Positions 1 through 5,335 of a stretch of 8,162 bases of DNA are shown here, piece after piece. Both the position numbers and the translations under genes were made by a program. The notes below the pieces were generated by a model. It was not told where the DNA came from. It ran no database searches and saw only the letters and a list, made by a program, of their open reading frames with translations. Positions within the stretch are counted from its first letter, which is position 1. Every line of letters starts with the position of its first letter. Source of the stretch: an uncultured Lachnospiraceae bacterium (lineage in GTDB: Bacteria > Bacillota > Clostridia > Lachnospirales > Lachnospiraceae); contig CAMTBF010000142.1 of the NCBI GenBank assembly GCA_947068385.1, positions 1-8,162 of the forward strand, given 5' to 3'.

Positions 1-143
1 TTGCTGAAATCTATCACCAGATATCTGGGTACATTATTTTTCAGAATAACTGCCGTGCCATGCTCATCGACGACTTTGGTCACTTTTGAGAAATTTTGGT
101 TCGCTTCTGTAATTGAAATCATCGTGTTTGTATCTATTATCAT
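1..143 (-). CDS. Phd/YefM-family antitoxin, N-terminal 47 residues (runs off window)
   Basis: The minus strand from an ATG at 143-141 reads 47 codons without a stop to the window edge. The peptide begins MIIDTNTMISITEANQNFSK and continues with VDEHGTAVILKNNVPRYLVI. This is the usual Phd/YefM layout: an N-terminal 'SITEAxxNFSKV' DNA-binding helix, then a beta-hairpin ending in a 'xPxYLVI' strand. Such antitoxins bind and neutralise a toxin (often Doc/Fic or RelE-type) and repress their own operon. The start is supported by an AGGTG ribosome binding site 8 nt upstream. A second in-frame ATG seven codons later has no such site. The toxin-binding C-terminus and the partner toxin lie outside the window. 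The segment is visibly AT-richer than the glycosidase genes. The family call is fairly secure; the toxin type cannot be told. Confidence 0.8.
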   Translation of the reverse strand, partial: MIIDTNTMISITEANQNFSKVTKVVDEHGTAVILKNNVPRYLVIDFS

Positions 144-169
144 TTTACATGCACCTCGCTTTCCACTAT

Positions 170-198
170 ATTGTATCCAAATTCTAGCTAGAAAACAA
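170..198 (-). promoter_or_regulatory. Putative promoter of the Phd-like antitoxin
   Basis: On the minus strand, TTGTTT (198-193) is separated by 17 bp from TACAAT (175-170). The -10 box matches consensus at five of six positions; the -35 box matches only at TTG. Predicted transcription starts about 20 nt before the antitoxin ATG. The promoter overlaps the 3' end of the MATE pseudogene, so the antitoxin operon can be expressed without read-through from upstream. Moderate confidence because the -35 box is weak. Confidence 0.5.
182..193. promoter_or_regulatory. 12-bp perfect palindrome, candidate antitoxin operator
   Basis: TTCTAGCTAGAA is a perfect palindrome. It occupies nearly half of the 17-bp spacer between the proposed -35 and -10 boxes of the Phd-like gene and also contains the TAG stop of the MATE pseudogene. 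Phd/YefM antitoxins repress their own promoters through short palindromes, so this is a natural operator candidate. That role is inference from position and symmetry only. Confidence 0.4.
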
Positions 199-959
199 CC
201 TTATTTTCCTTCCGCCAGAAATAAATCAGGCAGACGGCCACGGAGAACAGGGAAGCCGCCGGTGCCGCAAGGCCCATGGGGAGCAGGGAGCCTGTGCTGA
301 CCTTGCTCATGAGCCAAGTCACCGGGATGCGGATCAGGAACGTGGCGGCAATGCTGTGGGCAAAGCAGATGAACGACTGGCCGTTTCCATTGAAATAGGC
401 GTTCATGCAGAACACGAAGCTCACCAGGACGCAGTCCATGGAATAGGTGCGGATATACTGGGCTCCCGCCGTAATCACCGCCCCGTCCTTGGAGAAGATG
501 CCGATCAGCGCCTCCGGCACCAGCTGACATGTCAGGCAAATCAGAATGCCGCAGACCAGGGAAAATCCGATGCCGTATTTCATGGAGTCCACGGCGCGCT
601 TTCGCTGTCCGGCTCCCACGTTCTGGGCCGTCATGGTGGCCACCGCGGAGGAGAATCAGCACGCACTGGTTCCCCACCGCGTCCGCCGCCCCCGGCCAGT
701 TCTCCTCCCCTACCCGCTGCCCGATCAGCACCGTGCCGCCCATGCAGATGCCCTGCACCAAAATGGTGGCGATCAGCATCAGCTGGGAGCCGATGGACAC
801 GGCGGAGACCGCCGCGGAGCCTGTATATCTGCCTACCACGAACAGGTCTACCGCACCGTACACCGACTGCAGGAAGCTGGCCAGCATGAACGGCAGCGCG
901 AACTCCAGGAGCACCGGTGCAATTTTGCCGTTTATCAGTCTGTTGTCCTGTTTATCCAT
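188..959 (-). pseudogene. MATE-family multidrug/Na+ efflux transporter, internal deletion plus frameshift
   Basis: From ATG 959 the first ~102 residues are a normal MATE N-terminus, with 'FALPFMLASFLQSVYGAVDLF'-like TM1 and then 'VSAVSIGSQL'. A GAGGGG ribosome binding site lies 6 nt upstream. At about 650-655 the homology jumps to another frame and continues as 'SSAVATMTAQNVGAGQRKRA' through the MATE C-terminal helices to the TAG at 190-188. MATE proteins are usually about 450 residues; the two parts total about 255. Roughly 190 residues from the centre are therefore missing, and the two halves are out of register. In the N-terminal frame translation instead runs into unrelated sequence and stops at 201. 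The second frame has a TGA just before the junction, so this looks like a real deletion scar rather than one miscalled base. The product cannot be a working transporter. It lies between two toxin-antitoxin loci. Confidence 0.85.
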
Positions 960-1057
960 GGATTGCCCCTCTTTCTCTGCAGCGTAACTTCACTGGGGAT
1001 GATTCCAAAGCCATACAGGGCTTTCCACAGGGTGTCTGGCCAGTTTCCGGCATCTCC

Positions 1058-1318
1058 TCAGTCCTCATAATGTCCCTTGCAGGCAATAATCCACAGGTTT
1101 CCATATTGGTCCATATCGTAGACCAGCCTGTTTTCCTTATCGATTCGCCTGCTCCATGCTTTCCGATGCTTCAAGGGTTCCGGCTTGCCTGTTCCCTCAG
1201 ACAAGCCATTCCTTTCGATATCTTTCACCAGTTCATTTATCTTTCGAAGCGTCTTTTTGTCCTGCATCTGCCAATACAGATAATCGTCCCACGCGCGGTC
1301 TGACCATAGCTTATTCAC
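1058..1318 (-). CDS. yoeB: YoeB/Txe-family ribosome-dependent mRNA endonuclease toxin
   Basis: Using the GTG at 1318-1316 the product is 86 residues, matching E. coli YoeB (84). It begins MNKLWSDRAWDDYLYW and aligns almost end to end with YoeB, including 'INELVKDIERNG', 'GKPEPLKH' and 'WSRRI'. The catalytic residues of YoeB (E46, R65, H83, Y84 in E. coli) correspond here to E47 in GKPEPLK, R64 in ENRLVY, and H83-Y84 in KGHYED, so the enzyme should be active. YoeB cleaves mRNA in the ribosomal A site and is neutralised by YefM. The frame is open back to a TTG at 1333. I prefer the GTG because AGGTGG sits 6 nt before it and because it matches the family length. The start overlaps the 3' end of yefM by 8 nt, indicating translational coupling. 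A 98-bp gap separates its stop from the MATE pseudogene. Confidence 0.93.
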   Translation of the reverse strand: MNKLWSDRAWDDYLYWQMQDKKTLRKINELVKDIERNGLSEGTGKPEPLKHRKAWSRRIDKENRLVYDMDQYGNLWIIACKGHYED

Positions 1319-1568
1319 TATCGTCCACCTCAATCAGCTCATGCTGCTGCCCTTTCCCTGCGGAAAGCTGGGCTATTCCCCTGTCGAGCATGGCAAGATA
1401 TTCCGCATTCCGAGCCGCTTTCATCATCTGATTATATTTTTCCAGGCTCAATAGGACAACGTTCTTTTCATCCTTGCGCGTAACGATCACCGTCTCATTG
1501 TTGTCAGTCGCCTCATCACAGTAAGCCTTTAAATTGTTTCTTATCGTAGAATAATTCACCGCTAACAT
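1311..1568 (-). CDS. yefM: YefM-family antitoxin (Phd/YefM), partner of YoeB
   Basis: This 85-residue protein has the YefM pattern. The N-terminus (NYSTIRNNLKAYCDEA) is the DNA-binding and dimerisation part. It is followed by 'ETVIVTRKDEKNVVLLSLEKYNQM', then a toxin-wrapping C-terminal segment 'NAEYLAMLDRGIAQLSAGKG' ending in an acidic tail. E. coli YefM has the same 'SLEEYNSL...AYLLRSPANARRLMDSI...SGKG' order. It should block YoeB and, with it, repress the shared promoter. ATG 1568 is preceded by GGGGTGA at 5 nt. The toxin gene begins inside its last codons. The promoter and operator lie directly upstream and are unusually clear. The region is AT-richer than the glycosidase genes, consistent with a transferred module (inference). 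Confidence 0.93.
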   Translation of the reverse strand: MLAVNYSTIRNNLKAYCDEATDNNETVIVTRKDEKNVVLLSLEKYNQMMKAARNAEYLAMLDRGIAQLSAGKGQQHELIEVDDSE

Positions 1569-1584
1569 AATATCACCCCATTTT

Positions 1585-1617
1585 CTGTACAGCTAATTGT
1601 TCAATTTATTGTACAAT
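1585..1617. promoter_or_regulatory. Three-site TGTACA operator of yefM-yoeB
   Basis: There are three dyads: CTGTACAG (1585-1592), AATTGTTCAATT (1595-1606, core TGTTCA) and ATTGTACAAT (1608-1617). Their centres are at 1588.5, 1600.5 and 1612.5, so spacing is exactly 12 bp twice. In E. coli, YefM and YefM-YoeB bind a long and a short palindrome with TGTACA cores 12 bp apart (recalled from the literature). The array here covers the predicted transcription start and the 5' leader, so occupancy should block initiation. The middle site has one changed core base. Confidence 0.8.
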
Positions 1618-1618
1618 T

Positions 1619-1647
1619 ATTATATATCAATATTATGCGCAAGTCAA
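1619..1647 (-). promoter_or_regulatory. Sigma-A promoter of yefM-yoeB
   Basis: On the minus strand, TTGACT (1647-1642) is followed after exactly 17 bp by TATAAT (1624-1619). The boxes match consensus at five of six and six of six positions. Predicted initiation is near 1612, giving a leader of about 44 nt before the yefM ATG. The start point falls within the first TGTACA palindrome. Confidence 0.88.
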
Positions 1648-1665
1648 TGAAATTTATGATCTCTA

Positions 1666-1685
1666 CCATGAATCGGCCATGAATC
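1666..1685. repeat. 9-bp tandem direct repeat upstream of the yefM promoter
   Basis: CCATGAATC occurs at 1666-1674 and again at 1677-1685, a period of 11 bp (about one helical turn). It lies between the GH3 stop codon and the yefM -35 box, in the position of an upstream element. It could be an accessory protein site or chance. Confidence 0.4.
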
Positions 1686-1725
1686 CTCCCTGGGGAGGGC
1701 GGGTGGATATCCGGATAGCGGTGTA

Positions 1726-4374
1726 TCAACCCGTTTCTCCAAGCCTGGCCCCGTAAGGGACGGAATCCTGATAGGCGTTGGTCTGGAATATGATCGTCAG
1801 CATCCGCTCCACGCAGGCTCTCAGCTCCTCCTTGCCCAGCCTCCCGTCTGCCAGGGCCGCCTTGATGTCCTCTATGTCCCCGGCGTATCCCGGCATAATC
1901 AGGTCGTTGCCTGCCGCTATGCAGCCCCAGGAGCTGCTGCCGCCTCTGGGCATCGTAGTCGTCCAGTCGGTCATGATGATCCCCTGGAAATTCCACTCCT
2001 CCCTGGCCGCCACGGTGCACAGGTCTTTGCTGTTGGCCGTGTGGACGCCGTTGATCAGGTTGTAGGACGTCATGATGGCCATGGGCTGGGCGGTCTTCAC
2101 CGCTATCTCGAAGCCCCGCAGATAGATTTCACGCAGCGCCCGCTCGGACACGATGCTGTCGCTGCCCATGCGGTTGTCCTCCTGGTTGTTGCAGGCGAAA
2201 TGCTTGATGGTAGTGCCCACGCCGTTCCTGCTCTGCACCCCTCGGGTGATGGCGGCCGCCATATGTCCGGCCACCAGCGGATCCTCGGAAAAGTACTCGA
2301 AGTTCCTGCCGCAGAGGGGATTTCGGTGGATGTTCATGCCCGGGGCCAGCCACCAGCCGATGCCGAACTCCTCCATCTCCACCGCCACGGCCCGGCCTAC
2401 CTCCTCCAGCAGGGCTGTATCCCAGGTCTGGGCCAGCAGGGTGCCCACGGGGATGGCTGTGGCGTACTGATAATAGGTGTCCGTATTTTCGTGCTTGGTG
2501 CGGTCGGCGAAGATGCCGCCCTCCACCGCGCCGAAGATGCCCTGGTTGTTGATGCCGCCGGTCTGTCTGTCCACCTCGTAGGATTTCATCAGCCGGATGC
2601 CTGCGGGGCCGTCCGCCATAGGCACGCCTGGCACGCCGTACTGCTCCTCCAGGCAGCTGCTGGTCTCGCCCGCGGCTCCCGGCACCATGATGCCGGCGCT
2701 GCCCAGAGCCTGGCCCTGGCCCTTGCTGATCTCGCCGATGACCATGGCAATCATCTGCTCTTCGGTGAGCCTCGCCGCAAGCTCCCTGGCCGCTCTCGCC
2801 GCCTCATGTTCCTCGTAGGTCCTGGCCTCCTCCCGGCGGGGCAGGAAGCTGATCGGCTGCAGCCCCTTTGCCGCCGCTGCCTCTTTCCATGCCTTTTCCT
2901 GGCCCATGCGGATTTCCTCGGGGCATGTCAGCTCCTCCAGCTTCTCCTGCAGGGGCAAGATATGTCGCACGGTCTCGATGACGGTGTCCTCCGCCACCTC
3001 CAGCACGCCGGAAATCTCCAGATTTACAGAGGAATCGCCCACCCAGATGCCATACTGTCCTTTCTCCACCACCCAGGCCGACTTTTCCTCCGAGAAAGAG
3101 GCCAGGTTCTTCACGGGAATGGGAATCCGCAGCTGCTCGCTCTCTCCCGGCGCGAGCACTTTGGTCTTCCCGAATCCACAGAGCCTGCGGCGTTCCTTGG
3201 CCAATGCCGTCTGGGGGCAGGAGACGTAGATCTGTACCACTTCCCTGCCGGAATGGACCGCGCCGATGTTGGTCACCTTCACAGTGACGCAGGGCACCTG
3301 GCAGGTGCCGTCCGATGTCTGTGTGCTGCCTGACACCTGTACGCCGCCTGATGTCTGCGCATCGCTCTGGCTTTCTGATATCCGGGCATCGTCCTGACCA
3401 TCCACGCCCTGGCCGTTCGCCGACAGCTCTATAGTCTCAATGGAGAAATCCGTATAGGACAGGCCGAACCCAAAGGGGAACGCCACTTCCTTCTCAAAGC
3501 TATCGAAATAGCGATAACCAACATATATTCCCTCGGTATAGTATTCCTTCTGTACATTGCCGTTATTGTGGCTGTAATTCTCGGAATTGGGGATGTGGTC
3601 ATAAGCCTTTGGCCAGGTGTCCGTCAGCTTGCCGCTGGGCGTCACCTTTCCGGTGAGCACATCCGCCAGGGCATGGCCGCCCTCCATGCCGGGCTGTACG
3701 ATGCTCAGCAAGGCTTTCAGATGGGACAGGCCCAGGATGTCCTGCAGATCCATAGCGCCGCCGGTGTTCAGGATGACCACCAAATTCTCATTGTGGCTGT
3801 CCAGGAAATTCAGGTCAGCCTTCTCAGCGTCCGTCAGGTAATAATCCCCGGGCGCAAGGAATCTGTCCGCATCCTCCCCCGCGGTGCGGCTGATGACGTA
3901 GAACGCCACGTCCGCATCCTCCACCTGGCCGGCATCCATGGGGCCGCCCGCCGGCATGCGGAACACATGGGTGGAGTAGATCTGGAAAAATTTCTTGTCC
4001 TTATCCTTGGCCACCTGATCCAGGATTTCCTGCCTCCAGTCCTCTCTGGCCTGGCGGTAGATCCTGGCGTACTCCTCCAGCCAGCTTTGGTTGGTCAGGG
4101 GGATGCCCGCGTCCAGGAAGCCCTGGTAGATGCCCACCACTTCCCGCTCGTTCACGTCCCCGGAGCCGGTGCCGCCCTTGATGGTGCTCACCGCCCCGCC
4201 GCCGAAGAGGGCGGCCTTCGCGTCCGCCTTCAAAGGCAGGATGCCTTCATTTTTCAAAAGCACCATGCCCTCGGCGGCTGCCCTGCGCGCTATCTGGCGA
4301 TTGCGCTTCTCCCGCTCTGAGGGGGTGTGGTCCTTGGTCCCGCTGTAAGTCCTGACTCTTTTCTTCCATTCCAT
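1726..4374 (-). CDS. Glycoside hydrolase family 3, reversed domain order (beta-glucosidase-like)
   Basis: This 882-residue enzyme is intact, with no signal peptide, so it is probably cytoplasmic and acts on imported oligosaccharides. The domain order is the reversed GH3 type known from Ruminococcus albus and Butyrivibrio beta-glucosidases. The (alpha/beta)6 'GH3_C' domain comes first (about 35-310: LLKNEGILPLK, GGTGSGDVN, FPFGFGLSYTDF). A fibronectin-III-like domain follows (about 360-460), and the TIM-barrel 'GH3_N' domain is last (about 520-865). Visible active-site elements are D588 in DGPAGIR, RNFEYFSEDP (690-699), K724-H725 in KHFACNNQ, and the probable nucleophile D803 in GIIMTDW. A likely acid/base is E167 in RTAGEDADR. 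A Ser/Gln/Asp-rich linker (about 320-358) joins the first two domains. ATG 4374 follows AAGGA at 8 nt. The gene starts 70 bp after the AraC fragment, as in a regulator-enzyme operon. Substrate could be a beta-glucoside, xyloside or another exo-linkage; the sequence does not decide. Confidence 0.93.
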   Translation of the reverse strand: MEWKKRVRTYSGTKDHTPSEREKRNRQIARRAAAEGMVLLKNEGILPLKADAKAALFGGGAVSTIKGGTGSGDVNEREVVGIYQGFLDAGIPLTNQSWLEEYARIYRQAREDWRQEILDQVAKDKDKKFFQIYSTHVFRMPAGGPMDAGQVEDADVAFYVISRTAGEDADRFLAPGDYYLTDAEKADLNFLDSHNENLVVILNTGGAMDLQDILGLSHLKALLSIVQPGMEGGHALADVLTGKVTPSGKLTDTWPKAYDHIPNSENYSHNNGNVQKEYYTEGIYVGYRYFDSFEKEVAFPFGFGLSYTDFSIETIELSANGQGVDGQDDARISESQSDAQTSGGVQVSGSTQTSDGTCQVPCVTVKVTNIGAVHSGREVVQIYVSCPQTALAKERRRLCGFGKTKVLAPGESEQLRIPIPVKNLASFSEEKSAWVVEKGQYGIWVGDSSVNLEISGVLEVAEDTVIETVRHILPLQEKLEELTCPEEIRMGQEKAWKEAAAAKGLQPISFLPRREEARTYEEHEAARAARELAARLTEEQMIAMVIGEISKGQGQALGSAGIMVPGAAGETSSCLEEQYGVPGVPMADGPAGIRLMKSYEVDRQTGGINNQGIFGAVEGGIFADRTKHENTDTYYQYATAIPVGTLLAQTWDTALLEEVGRAVAVEMEEFGIGWWLAPGMNIHRNPLCGRNFEYFSEDPLVAGHMAAAITRGVQSRNGVGTTIKHFACNNQEDNRMGSDSIVSERALREIYLRGFEIAVKTAQPMAIMTSYNLINGVHTANSKDLCTVAAREEWNFQGIIMTDWTTTMPRGGSSSWGCIAAGNDLIMPGYAGDIEDIKAALADGRLGKEELRACVERMLTIIFQTNAYQDSVPYGARLGETG

Positions 4375-4444
4375 ATTCCTTATCCTTCTTTCCTATGCTA
4401 TTTTCTAATGATTCTGGGGAAAAGCTGGTCTACAGGCGCAATGC

Positions 4445-5179
4445 TCAGCGCCTCTGTCCTTCTCTGTAGGCGTTGGGCGTCAGCCCTGTCTTGTTGCGGA
4501 AAAAGCGCCCAAAGTACCCCTGGCTGGTGAAGCCCAGCTGCTCCGCTATTTCCTTTACGGGAAGCTCCGCCTCCGACAGCAGCTGCTTGGCCGCGGACAG
4601 CTTCAGGTCGTTGATGTACTGCAGGATGGTGACGCCCTCCTTCTTCTTGAAGATCCGCAGCAGATATTCCTGGCTGAAATGCACCTGATCCGCCAGGTTG
4701 TACAGGGAGGTGTCCCCGCCCAGGTTCTCCACGATGTACTTCTTCACCTGGTTCACCACGTCCTCGGTCTGCTTCTCGGCGTTCTCTTTTTTCAGGGAAA
4801 AGATATTCTCGGCCACGTTCCGCAGGTATCCGAAAGCGTCCTGCCAATTTTCGTGGAAAGATACATTGTACAGATTCATGGTGCCCACGCGCAGCGCAAT
4901 CTCCTCCTGCAGGCCCAGGCGCTTGATCCAGCCGATGAGCTTGGAGCTGATGGTGCAGTACACCTCCAGGGCGAACAAATCGTGCATGCTCCGGATGGCC
5001 TGCAGGTCTCTCTGGAGCTCCCGCAGCAGCGCCAGGGTGTTCTCCTCCTCCATGCCCTCCAGCCAGTATTCCAGCTTCCAGACCTTCTGCAGCAGCTCCT
5101 GTTTCCGGCCCTCGGGCAGGCTGCCTGCAGCCGCTTTGCCCCCAGGTTTTCCCTGTTCCGCAGACCGGCCCTCTTTCAT
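4445..5179 (-). CDS. YesN-type AraC regulator lacking its receiver domain (N-terminally truncated)
   Basis: The 244-residue product ends in a complete AraC-type DNA-binding domain. The first helix-turn-helix is at about 158-179 (SLYNLADQVHFSQEYLLRIF) and the second at about 207-239 (VKEIAEQLGF...YFGRFFRNKTGLTP). Residues 24-145 are the helical region that YesN response regulators carry between receiver and DNA-binding domains (RKQELLQKVWKLEYWLEG...). YesN proteins are usually about 500 residues with an N-terminal phosphoacceptor domain, which is absent here. A stop lies in frame three codons before the ATG, and the sequence upstream reads as coding on the other strand, so this is probably the surviving 3' half of a rearranged gene. 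An AGGA 9 nt before ATG 5179 might still allow translation. The intact ancestor probably controlled the adjacent GH3 and GH78 genes. Whether the remnant binds DNA is unknown. Confidence 0.8.
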   Translation of the reverse strand: MKEGRSAEQGKPGGKAAAGSLPEGRKQELLQKVWKLEYWLEGMEEENTLALLRELQRDLQAIRSMHDLFALEVYCTISSKLIGWIKRLGLQEEIALRVGTMNLYNVSFHENWQDAFGYLRNVAENIFSLKKENAEKQTEDVVNQVKKYIVENLGGDTSLYNLADQVHFSQEYLLRIFKKKEGVTILQYINDLKLSAAKQLLSEAELPVKEIAEQLGFTSQGYFGRFFRNKTGLTPNAYREGQRR

Positions 5180-5335
5180 GGAATGCTATCCTGGAAAATC
5201 AGGAGTGCATGCTGGCGAATCCCGATGAGGGAAGCGCGGAGACCTTAAGATACTGGGAGGAAAGAGGCCTGAAAAAGGAGCTCCATCAAGCGGACGCGCT
5301 GGCGGAGAAATGGGCTTCCTATCTGCCCATGGCTT
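5176..5335 (+). pseudogene. Inverted internal fragment of an unidentified protein gene
   Basis: Between the broken 5' end of the AraC gene and the broken 3' end of the GH78 gene, the plus strand has an open frame of about 53 codons. Its composition looks strongly protein-like: WNAILENQECMLANPDEGS, then TLRYWEERGLKKELHQADAL and AEKWASYLP. It is charged, helical-looking, low in Ser/Arg artefacts, and uses the same GAG/CTG/GCG-rich codons as neighbouring genes. Neither end has a credible gene start or stop. Left of about 5176 the sequence is AraC antisense, and right of about 5335 it is GH78 antisense. I read it as a piece of a third gene trapped at the rearrangement junction in opposite orientation. 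I do not recognise the parent family. The open frame continues to 5931 only because it runs antisense through GH78. Confidence 0.55.

Noticed and set aside
1..300. Plus-strand open frame of 99 codons from a TTG
   Set aside because: It runs antisense to the Phd-like antitoxin and the MATE C-terminus, which have family signatures and ribosome binding sites on the minus strand.
1007..1024. Hairpin AAAGCC-ATACAG-GGCTTT between yoeB and MATE as a terminator
   Set aside because: No T-tract follows on either strand.
1685..1700. CCTCC-CTGG-GGAGG hairpin after the GH3 stop as a terminator
   Set aside because: Short stem and no T-tract on the minus strand after it.
2041..3333. Long plus-strand open frame (430 codons)
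   Set aside because: It is the antisense shadow of the GH3 gene; its composition is His/Leu/Gly-rich, as expected from reversed GC-rich coding sequence, with no family character.
3568..4320. Plus-strand open frame of 250 codons
   Set aside because: Antisense to the GH3_C domain coding region, where the minus-strand protein is clearly homologous to known enzymes.
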